Below are positions 1 through 9,239 of a stretch of DNA of 64,000 nt, one piece after another; the stretch's first letter is position 1, and every line of letters begins with the position of its first letter. A program made the translations under genes and the position numbers. The notes beneath the pieces are model-generated. The model searched no databases and was not told the origin of the DNA. It saw only the letters and a program-made list of their open reading frames with translations. Source of the DNA: Clavelina lepadiformis (Eukaryota; Chordata; Ascidiacea; Aplousobranchia; Clavelinidae); assembly GCF_947623445.1 (NCBI RefSeq), contig NC_135240.1, positions 5,456,001-5,520,000 of the forward strand, in the 5' to 3' direction.

Positions 1-129
1 ATTAACAGAGTATATGAAATAAGGTGGATCAATGGTTGATTTCTTGCATATGCGCCATAGCTGTGAAGATCTCAGTGTATGAAGAACAACGTTTTATGAA
101 TGAATGGAATCGAAATCTTTCAAATGCTT

Positions 130-224
130 TGGCAAATCCACACTGCCAACTAGCGGAACAATTCCAGTGCATGATGTTTTCGAGGAAGCTCGACAAAGTC
201 GTCAGCCCTTCAACGACCGAATGA
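130..224 (+). pseudogene. Last-exon relic of a fourth BBOX1-like gene
   Basis: The stretch matches the last exon of the three BBOX1-like genes further right. It shares the string GCGGAACAATT and the peptide pattern RKLDKVVSP, which corresponds to KKLGRVVSP in the complete copies, and it stops in a similar place. Upstream residues do not align well, so this is either the end of a more diverged paralogue whose other exons lie left of the window, or an isolated remnant. It suggests that the BBOX1-like cluster once extended leftwards. The match is short. Confidence 0.4.
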
Positions 225-702
225 TTCATTCATTGTTCTGAGATTTGTACAAATTTTGTAAAACCCGAATCTGACACATGCCATGCAGCTAAATATGAAG
301 AATGCTTCATTTTAATAATAATAATCAATGTGTTTGTCCTCATTGAATTATACCTGGTGCCGTTCCAAGAAACTTTCTGCAAGATTTTATATCATATGAA
401 TAAATGGTGACAAACCGCCAGTCATTTCCTAAAACACCCTCCCTAAGGTCGCCTGAAACAAACGAATTGAGTCGCTTGATACTCGCAGCATATTGCTTAG
501 AGGTTGAACATGTCGGGTAATTACCGTTTATGCTTTTTGTTGACGTGAAAGTATTTTGTGTTGTTAACTTTGCTTTGCGATATATCCATACTATAATACC
601 GTGTCAAACTACGTGGCATACGGATATCCATTTAATTCTCAACAATTACAATGCACACCGTGATAAAGTTATTCATGAACACAACAGTGAAGCAACAGGA
701 AA
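225..702. other. Gene-free spacer
   Basis: AT-rich sequence between the BBOX1-like relic and the 3' end of EIPR1. No coding region, RNA gene or repeat with recognisable ends was seen. It probably holds the 3' untranslated region of EIPR1. Confidence 0.4.
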
Positions 703-2215
703 TTAAAGCAGGATGTCGAATTTGACCTTTTTTGGAACTTTGTTGATTACAACACGTCCATCATAGCTCAAAGACGCAAACGACCAGGGGTCAGCCGAGC
801 TCCATTCCACAGCATATACACTGTCCTCGTGTTCCTCGTAGATCTCGATCAAGCCGTCCTTTGGAGGTTCCTTCTCACTTCCGAGATCATCTTCATCTTC
901 ATCCATGAGATGACCGAACGGTTCGGAAGACAAAGAAGCCTTGTTAAAGAGCACAACGCGACTGTCGCTGCCGCAACTGAGCACAAGTTGATCGTGAAAT
1001 GGGTTGAAGCGAGCTGACCAAACCCAGTGCGAGTGTTCGTCGCTGATTACTGACACTGGCGCTGTGGGCTCTCTCACATCCCAGAATTTCACCAAGCAGT
1101 CATCTCCGCATGAGACAAGGTAGTATTGCTTGTTCGGGTTGAAATCGAGGTCGCGTACCAGCTGGCCGTGAGCATTTTCGATCCGAAAAGCCTCTGCGTC
1201 GCCGCGTACATCCCATCCAATGATGTGTTGGTTTGTTGCGACCGCAAACTGCTTGGCGCCGTGGTGAGGATTCCACTTCCCGTTTGTCACCGGGCATGGA
1301 TGACCTTTCTTCTCGGGAAGTTTGAAAACACGGATGAGCCTTGGTTCCGCTTTCATGATGTCCCACAGATGCATTTGTCCACTCCCCAAAGACATAACCT
1401 GTGAGTCATCTTCTATCGGCTTCCATAAGACGTGCGAAACGCTCCTCACTTCATCTGATTTCAATTCTCCGATTTCCGAGATGGAATTAGGTTGATTTAG
1501 AGAGTCGGTTACAGTTTCATTGCACTGATCTGCCGGCAACCTCCACAGTTTACAACCACTGCGAATGTCGCCACCAGCAATATGGTTGAAGCAGGTTGAA
1601 AACAAGGACACATCATTACAACTTGATGAAATATGCCAGACCTAAAAGTATACAAAACACATGTACAACCAAACTTGCTAAGGAATATAGCTATTGTCAT
1701 GCCAAGCTGTTTAGAGTGCACTTCACGTATAATGTATACAAGCCACACCCAAATGCTGATAAAATTAAAAAATATAACCCAGAAAATTAATCAAAGTAAA
1801 TTGTGAAAGAATTACAAGGCACGGTTGATGTAAGGCACATAAAGGTGATGACAAAAATAAAAAATATATGCTATAATTTCTAGTTATATAACTGAGGCAA
1901 TACAATGCTTGTTATTGTTGCATGTGATATGATAACATATATACATATGAAAACAAGATAGTTTAGTAACAGAAGTCAGACACCAGAGATAGTTGTTGTA
2001 CACCTTAACCTCACCTCGCCGGACGTGTGGGGAAAAATAGTTTTCTCGAGTTGATTATTTTCATCATCAAATGTAATTAAGTGGACTTGATTTTCCTGCC
2101 TTAAAGACTGGGTAGCGACAAGAAATCTCGTGTAGTTTGTTTCAGCCGCTTGCGGGCATAGACATCGAGCTTGCAGTTCCAGCCCGTAAATTAACGGAGC
2201 GTCTTCAACATCCAT
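703..2215 (-). CDS. EIPR1: EARP/GARP complex-interacting protein 1 (WD40 protein)
   Basis: EIPR1 (also called TSSC1) is a WD40 beta-propeller protein that binds the EARP and GARP tethering complexes and acts in endosomal recycling and retrograde traffic to the Golgi. Two exons are seen: 2015-2215 (start) and 703-1641 (end), joined through a GTGAG donor and a TTTTAG acceptor, giving about 379 residues against 387 in human. Diagnostic stretches are DDENN near residue 50, VWHIS across the splice, [33 protein letters not shown] followed by an acidic loop, and [19 protein letters not shown] before a terminal ILL. The start [13 protein letters not shown] lines up with the human start MEDDAPVIYGLE. 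The start codon lies only 27 bases after the stop of the CHCHD1-like gene on the same strand. Confidence 0.92.
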
Positions 2216-2242
2216 TTTTGAACAAGAAAGAATTAACACTGT
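2216..2242 (-). promoter_or_regulatory. 27-base intercistronic gap
   Basis: The bases between the CHCHD1-like stop and the EIPR1 start leave no room for a separate promoter. Read on the minus strand, an AG (GTAGACAG) lies just at and after the upstream stop and could serve as a trans-splice acceptor. This is the geometry of tunicate operons resolved by spliced-leader trans-splicing. Operon status is inferred from spacing alone. Confidence 0.45.
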
Positions 2243-2548
2243 CTACAAGGGAATATAAGGTAACTTATCCCCTAAATACTCTTTGATTTGGTTTCTTTCT
2301 TCTTCACAAGGTATCAAGGGTTTCAGTCCCTCTCTCATTCGCTTATCTTTCACCTTCCCCCAGAATGTCATGCAATCTTGGTAATTCACGATTTCCACGA
2401 GGCACTTTTCCTTCTTGTAGCTGTTAACGCTCATGCACACAAGAACCTCATCTTGTTCAGAAATGCAGGGATTAGTTTTTGGATTTCTGACTTTTGTAAC
2501 AGCTGAGGTCTTCGGATTTCTTTTAACATCTGGGTTAATCTGACTCAT
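2243..2548 (-). CDS. CHCHD1: Twin CX9C protein, CHCHD1 (mS37)-like
   Basis: A single-exon gene for a 101-residue basic protein with a coiled-coil-helix-coiled-coil-helix domain. Two CX9C motifs are present: C-ISEQDEVLV-C (residues 28-38) and C-LVEIVNYQD-C (49-59). Such proteins are oxidised by the Mia40 relay in the mitochondrial intermembrane space. Within the family the length, the basic N-terminus and the tail (a helix ending in LPYIPL, compared with NKPYLS) fit CHCHD1, the mitochondrial small ribosomal subunit protein mS37, better than the shorter CHCHD7. Start and stop are clear. It sits directly upstream of EIPR1 on the same strand. Its first 20 codons were copied into the second tandem unit at 16111-16170. 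Confidence 0.68.
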   Translation of the reverse strand: MSQINPDVKRNPKTSAVTKVRNPKTNPCISEQDEVLVCMSVNSYKKEKCLVEIVNYQDCMTFWGKVKDKRMREGLKPLIPCEEERNQIKEYLGDKLPYIPL

Positions 2549-2988
2549 GCTTATTCATGATGACACAGCAAACCAATATCTTAATGTTTCTTTTCACTTC
2601 CTAGCAAAACATGGTGAGAAGTAGCATAAGTGATTAGCAATGCAAACATCAACAAACAGACAAATCACATTAAATGCTATGAAATCTGGCTTGAGATAAG
2701 TGAAAAGCACCGACAGTAAGTATGAATTATTGTTGTTGTTTACATCATTTTTTGCCAGGCAGGTGGGTTCATAATATTATTAATTGCTTTCACAGTAAAT
2801 GGATAATCAGTAAATGGTAAATGGATGTACAATCCTGTACAGCAAATATGCAAGTGACAACTATATGGCAATTACAGCTACAACCACTAAGTTGAACATA
2901 AAATATCTAGTGCTTGTGATGATTTAGAACTAATGAATATATACAAAGTAACTTAACAAAAGTTTTCCATGCTGCCCAACATTGCAAC

Positions 2989-3894
2989 TCACACAGCACC
3001 AAGAGCATAATTAAATTCATCACTGTTTTCATATTTGTACATGTCCAAGGCCACTTCACAGCTCTCTCTAACCACATCACTTGGGTCGTTTAAGTGTTCA
3101 TTGAGAGTAGCGAGGCAGGTTTCATTCGCTATTGAACCTAATGCCTCAGCACATTCATGTCTTACCATACAATTTTCGTTTCTGTCCGACAAAGTTTTCA
3201 TCAAGTCTGGAACAGCAACAGCGAGCTGCATTTGTCCCAAAACATACGCAACTTCGTGTCGAAACAACGCACTGTCCGAAGAATACAGTCCCTTGGTAAG
3301 AGCGACGGCAGCTTCATCTGTGTTTAGATTTCGAAGTGAAAACATGGCCCTGTATCTTTCAAACATAGTATTTTCAGAATTTGTCAGCTTATCCTCAAGA
3401 ATCTTGACGTCAGTTATAGAACCCAAACCGCTGGGTGTCGGATCAACAGATTTAAATGGGCTTGGAATAAGTTTTGCCTCCTCACTGCTGTTCTCCTTAT
3501 CTCTCAACCACTTGATTCTTCCCACTGCAAGCTGGCATGTTTCTGCCACCTCCTGACATGCATCGTTGCAATACTTTTCCAAAACAGACAGACAACTGGC
3601 TTCTCCAATGGCGCCGATGGCTTCAGCGGCCTCATGCCTCAGGATGGGCGCCAGGGAACTGTCTTCCAGCACTCCAATCAACTTCGGAAGAGCGGTGGTG
3701 TTTTGCATTTGTCCCAAACAGTAAGCAAGTTCGTGGTTTAGCAAGTCTGACTTGTCTAAAAGACATTTCTCTATTTGCTTCACGGCTGCGTCACTGCCAA
3801 CGCTACGAAGCATAAACAGCGCTCGAAATCGTTCACTGAGAGCTGCACTGGTGTTGTTGAGGACGCCGCCAATTTTATTCACATCAAGCCCCAT
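2989..3894 (-). CDS. DOHH: Deoxyhypusine hydroxylase, copy 1
   Basis: DOHH is the di-iron HEAT-repeat enzyme that hydroxylates deoxyhypusine in eIF5A, the last step of hypusine synthesis in the cytosol. The intronless gene encodes 301 residues (human 302). The four His-Glu iron-ligand pairs are all present, at about residues 54-55 (NHELAYCLGQ), 87-88 (RHEAAEAIGAIG), 213-214 (RHEVAYVLGQ) and 246-247 (RHECAEALGSIA), split into two halves of the symmetric HEAT superhelix. The frame is open further upstream, but only from a GTG codon. The ATG at 3894 (MGLDVNKIGG) aligns with the human start and is chosen. The C-terminal region VVRESCEVALDMYKYE is typical. A near-identical copy lies at 16594-17499. 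Confidence 0.95.
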   Translation of the reverse strand: MGLDVNKIGGVLNNTSAALSERFRALFMLRSVGSDAAVKQIEKCLLDKSDLLNHELAYCLGQMQNTTALPKLIGVLEDSSLAPILRHEAAEAIGAIGEASCLSVLEKYCNDACQEVAETCQLAVGRIKWLRDKENSSEEAKLIPSPFKSVDPTPSGLGSITDVKILEDKLTNSENTMFERYRAMFSLRNLNTDEAAVALTKGLYSSDSALFRHEVAYVLGQMQLAVAVPDLMKTLSDRNENCMVRHECAEALGSIANETCLATLNEHLNDPSDVVRESCEVALDMYKYENSDEFNYALGAV

Positions 3895-5139
3895 TCTCGC
3901 ATAGAAACAAATCAAGTTATCTGACACTTTAAAGCAAATGGCCTAGTAGTCTAAAAAAACATTTTAAAAAGCTTGTGTTCTCCCTGTGTGAAGAGCTTGT
4001 ATAATTCCATCGCGGCGAAGGAGCAAATATTGTTTGGCCACGCGCATAAATATCAGCTTCGGCCTTATATAACACAGCTTGTATATCCTAAGCCCTTATC
4101 AATAGTTTTCCTAATCGAGACCAAACAACTTAAGGTCGATTTAAAACACATTTAACAAGACATCACTTCCGCTTTAATCTTCTGTACAGCCTAATATACT
4201 AGGTTTGACCTTGACTAATGCAAAGCCTACTTTGCAACCTAAATTTCCTTGACGTTCCACCAAATTTTACCACGCTTGAATGATGGCGATTCACCAAGCA
4301 TTAACGTGGGTGTTGCCAGCATAAATTATTTTTCAACTTTGTCATCGGGCTGTTAAAGTCTGTGAGTTTGCATGGATGTGGTATTGTAAAAAATTATCCT
4401 CAGAACAAAGATTCAGAATGTAAAACACTTAAACTCGATAACGATACCACACCAACCTCAATCAAAGAAATGCAAATCGTAATCGAAAAGCTACCAAGAC
4501 AAATTTATTACATTTATTTGCCAAGCAGATTTATGCAAGTTGTTATTCAGTAAAATTATAATGGTTAAACTGGATTTAAGCAGAATTTATTTATGTTTTT
4601 GTTTAATAACCACTGCAAAATTATTTTAATGAATTTATAAAATATAAGTTTTGGAATTAGGTTTTATGATTGATATTGTATAATTCCACTAAGTTGTAAG
4701 AAACCCTGCGGTTTAACCACTCAAATACATAAACATCTTATGCAAACTTTTTTTATAGTTTATTGCGATATCACAAAAAATATAAAGGCATATCGTTGAT
4801 TCCCTCAGGGAAAGATTTTAGCAGAATAACCGTTACTTTACTCCGGTAACTAAAACCTTACCGGATTACATACAGTATGTGTGACAAATCACCCAGTTTA
4901 TCACATGATCAGTACATTACGTCATCCGGTGTTTTCGGACAACCGCATGCGGGTAACCCCAATGCGGTATGCTACAAGAATAATCACGGAAACAACACAA
5001 TAATTATCCAGTTCTCACGCGAACTAGCAATGAAGTCAAAGAAAACGACGTTATACTATTTGACGAGGTACGTATGCAATATTGAAGGTCCGTCTGATCT
5101 TTGAAATACAAAAGTGGGATGATGTTAAAGCCTCTATGG
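3895..5139. other. DOHH 5' flank, gene-free
   Basis: AT-rich spacer between the DOHH start and the hAT-like element, repeated almost unchanged at 17500-18745. It must include the DOHH promoter, but no TATA box or other clear signal was recognised. Short open frames here lack codon structure or similarity. Confidence 0.4.
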
Positions 5140-5230
5140 CAGTGATGGAATTCAGCCGGTTTGCACCGGTACGTGCGAATCGGTTCTTAGAATTTTACTG
5201 ACTTCCGCGAACCGGTTGTTAACAAGCGTA

Positions 5231-8200
5231 GGGGAAAGTGGGGCAAGATGGGACTCAGGGCAGGACGGGACATGATGGATTTTTCCAAAAGTATTGGTTT
5301 TAGCGCCCTCTATCCATTTGGATGGTACAGGTTACCACAATTCTTAGTGACTTGCAAAAAATTGAAAAGTTTGCGTGAAGCAGATGGTTTAGGCAGTGGC
5401 AGAAGTGTTTGTAAGCCACTTCTTATAAGAAATTTTTTTAAAACTTTACTATTTTAGCTAGATTTGACAAAACTTTGGAAAATGAAATGTGTTTTAGAGA
5501 TGCAGCAAGACAAGTAATTTTAAAAGGTAGATAACTTTTTCAGATCTGAGTTACATATAATAAGCAAACCAAAAAATTCAAAATGTTGGTCATTGGGGCA
5601 AAACGAGACAGGACTGCTTGGGGCAAGACGGGTCAAATATCCCGTCCTGCCCCATTGAAATTATTAATAATCTTTGTTTAATATCTAATGATATATTAGC
5701 CTAAATTGTCGTCTAGGCTACTGCAATGTGATGCAAATGTGAATTTAACTAGTCTAATAATGTAAACAGCCGGTATTCTAATTTTAGCTCACTGTTTTGT
5801 TGTTGTTAAGTAACGTAGTCTGGTCTAATATGTAGCGTATAACACTTGTTTTTTTGTATTGTTTAGCTGGTGTGTTGATGCTTATAATATGCTTAAATTT
5901 CTGTATTCTTACTTTTATTGCTACTTATTGACGGTTATTGAACCATGGTGCGGAACTATGTACGAAAAACCCAGAGGGGTAAATGGTGAGAAGAAAATAT
6001 GAAAAAAGCAATTGATGATATCAAAAATAAAAAGTTGTCTATTCGTCAAGCTGCTGAACAGCATGGAGTCCCAAAAAGTACTTTGGAAAGACATTGGAAA
6101 GGAAGAGTAGTTCACCCTGGCAAAGTAAACCTAGGGAAGTACAAGCAAGCTCTTAACAGCGACTTAGAAGAAGAGCTCGTGGAACATGTTAAGAAAATGC
6201 AGGAAATGTTTTTCGGATTAACTGGTGAAACTCTTCGTGCCCTGGCCTTCCAGTTAGCAAATGCAAATGGCATTCCAGTACCATTCAATATAAACAACCA
6301 GAAAGCAGGCAAAGACTGGTTGTCATGTTTTTTGAAGAGACATCCTGACTTGAGTCTGCGACAACCAGAGCCAACAAGCCTATCAAGAGCAACGGGCTTT
6401 AACCGTACACAAGTTGGTCGTTTTTTTGATTTGCTCAAGGGCATTTATGAAAAAGAAGCAATAACTGTTGAAAATGTGTACAACGTGGATGAAACTGGAA
6501 TTACCTGTGTCCAAAAGCCAGGAAAAATAATTGCAAAAAAGGGGATGAAGCAAGTGGGTAGGATTACAAGTGCTGAGCGGGGAAAAACTATTACTGCAGT
6601 TTGTGCAATGAGTGCCATTGGGAATTATGTCCCCCCTATTTTTATTTTTCCTCGAAAACGGATGGCCATGGGTCTATTGCAGGATGCCCCATCAGGTTCT
6701 CGTGGATTTGCCTCACCGTCTGGCTGGATAGATTCCGAAATATTTTTGGATTGGTTGAAACACTTCAAAAAATATGCAAATCCCTCCATTGATAAAAAAG
6801 TTCTTTTAATCCTGGACAATCATGCGAGCCATTTGAACCTGCCTGCGATTGAGTTTGCTCGTCAGAATGGAATCATAATGTTGTCAATTCCTCCTCACAC
6901 ATCTCACCGCTTGCAACCCCTGGATAGGACATTCTTTGGGCCTTTGAAGACATATTACAATCAGGCTATCGACCACTGGATGGTTACCAATTATGGTAAA
7001 CGTGTTCAAAGTTCTCAAGTCTGTGGATTTTTTTGCACTGCATATTCCAAAGCGGCTACAGTTCAGAAAGCTGTAAATGGATTCAAATCGGCAGGTATAA
7101 TGCCCTTCAACCCGGACATTTTTGACGAAACAGACTTTGCTCCGTCGATGGTGACCGAGATCCATGCTGTTGGTTCACCGGAATTGGAAGCTCATGGTGC
7201 AACCACCAGCTTTCTGGCTGAAGTAGAAGGGGTTACGAGCATTCAGCTGTGTAATAACACTATCACTAGCTCTCAGACTGCTGCTGAAAGAGAAGGGGTT
7301 GCGGGTATGCAGCGGAGTGGTGACTATGCTCCCAGCGATCAGGTTTCAGCTGAAAGAGAAGGGGTTGCAAGCATGCAGCGGAGTGGTGACTCTACTACCA
7401 GCGATCAGGCTGCAGCTGAAGGGCTCGGGGGTATTCTGCTTAGTGATGGCCCTACCACCAGTGCGCAGATTGCAGTTCAATCGGAAGTGCAGCTGACTAA
7501 TGGCCCTTCCACCAGGGTGCATGTGATGGACATCTCTCCACTTCCTGATGCGAAACTGACCACTCGGAAGAGGAAAGCCATGAAATCGCAGGTGCTAACC
7601 AGTTCACCTTTCAAGAAAATTTTACTTTCAAAGAGCAAAGTTCCTTCCTCAAACAAACGTATCCATAAAAGGAACAAGAAGCAATTGCAATTTCCCGGAA
7701 GCTATGAATGTCTGATTTGCAGTGAATTGTATATACATCCACCGAAAGAAGACTGGATCCAGTGTTCTTTATGCAAAAAGTGGTGTCATGAAAACTGCTC
7801 TGCTTATCCTGGACATGGCAATTTTGTGTGTGACTTTTGCGCTAAAAAGTAGCCTGTCATTCTGCCTCATTGTTGGCTAATGTTATTCGCCTATGTGTGC
7901 TGCAAATAGAGACAAATCGTTTTTTGATATGACAAGATATTGGCAGTGCTGTATATGTTCGTTATTACAATTGATTACTTGTTTATTGTTTTCACGCAAT
8001 GCTTTAGTGGAAGGCATAAATTAGAGTAAGATAATATGAAATATTTCAGAGTATTAAGCACAAAAAACATACAAAACGGCTTCAGTGGTGGTTATAGAAG
8101 TCCAAACCTTACAAAATATCTGCATAATTAAAGCTCAAATCGAGTTTGGTAATAATGGGGTAGGACGGGACGGGTGTCCCGTCCTGCCCTAGGTGTGGAG

Positions 8201-8394
8201 CAAGATGGGACAACTTAATTTTATTTTATTTTTTTAATTACGGCGGTGTGTGATTTTGGCCGAGTCTAATATTATGGTTGCTGGTAGTGGTGCACCTAAG
8301 GTATATTATGGTACCAAAGTTAGCAAAATTGATGAAAGGGAATTCTTTAAAATACTGATTGAAGTTAAGTGTCCCGTCTTGCCCCACTTTCCTC
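5231..8394 (+). mobile_element. Pogo/Tigger-type DNA transposon, copy 1
   Basis: A 3.16 kb element flanked by TA target repeats (5229-5230 and 8395-8396). Terminal inverted repeats are GGGGAAAGTGGGGCAAGATG on the left and GAGGAAAGTGGGGCAAGACG on the right (reverse strand). Further GGGGCAAGACGGG and CCCGTCCTGCCC blocks lie inside both ends (about 5618-5655 and 8160-8200) and are likely transposase binding sites. It carries one transposase gene. It is inserted in a hAT-like element, and both were copied together in the segmental duplication, so the two pogo copies are not independent insertions. Confidence 0.85.
5999..7852 (+). CDS. Pogo/Tigger-like transposase with C-terminal PHD finger, copy 1
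   Basis: An open frame of 617 residues. Domains in order: a psq-type helix-turn-helix (about 1-35, LSIRQAAEQHGVPKSTLERH), a CENP-B-type DNA-binding region (about 40-120), a DDE catalytic core with NVDETG, LILDNHASH and HRLQPLD (second and third Asp separated by 35 residues), a low-complexity segment with repeated EREGVA-MQRSGD units, and a terminal C4HC3 PHD finger (about 570-615). The family usually starts with MVRNY-RKT. That start is visible at 5945 (MVRNYVRKTQRGKW) in the same frame, but a TGA at 5987-5989 separates it from this frame. Unless translation starts at 5999, the product is truncated at codon 14. The other copy has the same stop. Function in this locus is that of a resident transposon. 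Confidence 0.85.
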   Translation: MKKAIDDIKNKKLSIRQAAEQHGVPKSTLERHWKGRVVHPGKVNLGKYKQALNSDLEEELVEHVKKMQEMFFGLTGETLRALAFQLANANGIPVPFNINNQKAGKDWLSCFLKRHPDLSLRQPEPTSLSRATGFNRTQVGRFFDLLKGIYEKEAITVENVYNVDETGITCVQKPGKIIAKKGMKQVGRITSAERGKTITAVCAMSAIGNYVPPIFIFPRKRMAMGLLQDAPSGSRGFASPSGWIDSEIFLDWLKHFKKYANPSIDKKVLLILDNHASHLNLPAIEFARQNGIIMLSIPPHTSHRLQPLDRTFFGPLKTYYNQAIDHWMVTNYGKRVQSSQVCGFFCTAYSKAATVQKAVNGFKSAGIMPFNPDIFDETDFAPSMVTEIHAVGSPELEAHGATTSFLAEVEGVTSIQLCNNTITSSQTAAEREGVAGMQRSGDYAPSDQVSAEREGVASMQRSGDSTTSDQAAAEGLGGILLSDGPTTSAQIAVQSEVQLTNGPSTRVHVMDISPLPDAKLTTRKRKAMKSQVLTSSPFKKILLSKSKVPSSNKRIHKRNKKQLQFPGSYECLICSELYIHPPKEDWIQCSLCKKWCHENCSAYPGHGNFVCDFCAKK

Positions 8395-8496
8395 TATGTA
8401 CAAGGTATATTGGTATATCGGCCCCGGGTCAATATGGCATGATGCTAGAGAGAGAACCGGATGCTAAAATATTTAAACCCCAGCATTGCTCTAAGG

Positions 8497-9239
8497 CCAA
8501 TCTGAGGCACCGACCTAAAAAATGACGTGACGCTATTGTCTAATTAGACTTCAACCCTGACAAAATTTAACCAACAATGACCTTTCCACTTAATATGGGC
8601 ACGTTTGCCGTGTATAAATGCAATGGACACACACACACAGACAGAAAGAAGAGACAGCTATTCAAATGGAGTTTTGAGATTTGCTTTGATTGAGATCGGA
8701 TTTGGGAACACGCGTTAAACAGACTTGAGTGAACGTTAGAAGTTTGAGAAGTGTTTAGTCGTAATGCTCAATGAAATGACGATTTGCGAGCCAACGTTAA
8801 TACTACGACTGAAGCATTAAGTGAGTTTATTACTTTTGAGCACTGACATTCGGAGGCGATTGTGTGAGAATCGACAAATATAACTTGTATATATATGATG
8901 TCGTTCCTGTTCTTTTGTTCCAGGATTCAGTAGGTTGATGTAAGCAAAATAAACAGTTTAACCCACGGGTGACTAAAGTTGTTCCTAAAATTGACTCATA
9001 CTGCGCTATTCCGTCATCGATGAGGCAAAGGAACAATTAATTGTGAACTCTACAATCAACCGACAAACTCCAGTAAAATATGATTAATTATCTCAGTAGG
9101 CAAACACCGATTTTACTTCCGACCTTAAAGGAAAAGGAAAGACCCTTACAGGTCTGTCAAAGTGCCCATGAGGGGCGTCCATGCTATGTGTGTGTGTAAT
9201 CTTACGGGAAATATTGATAAATGCAACTTTTTTTGCAAA
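8497..9239. other. Gene-free spacer with short CA repeat
   Basis: Shared with 22102-22849 in the second unit. It contains a GTATAAATG box near 8610 followed by a CA-rich stretch (about 8630-8645), which could be a promoter, but no supported open frame follows. The start of the Gypsy relic is not sharp. Confidence 0.35.

Larger units (their letters stand above)
5140..8488. mobile_element. Short hAT-like nonautonomous element split by a pogo insertion (copy 1)
   Basis: The left end is CAGTGATGGAATT and the right end, read in reverse, is CAATGCTGGGGTT, both fitting hAT-type termini. The flanking 8-bp repeats CTCTATGG (5132-5139) and CTCTAAGG (8489-8496) match at seven of eight positions. Without the pogo element at 5231-8394 only about 185 bases remain, so this was a MITE-sized, non-coding element. 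It contains several CCGGTT/AACCGG motifs in opposite orientation. Confidence 0.6.

Noticed and set aside
3035-3556. 173-codon open frame on the plus strand opposite DOHH (also at 16640-17161)
   Set aside because: It is the antisense shadow of a conserved DOHH coding region and has no family features.
3895-3927. DOHH start 11 codons upstream (SDNLICFYAR)
   Set aside because: That frame begins at GTG, not ATG, and the ATG at 3894 aligns with the known DOHH start.
8600-8700. TATA-like box and CA repeat as start of a small gene
   Set aside because: The first ATG after it is followed at once by a stop, and no conserved frame is seen in either tandem copy.
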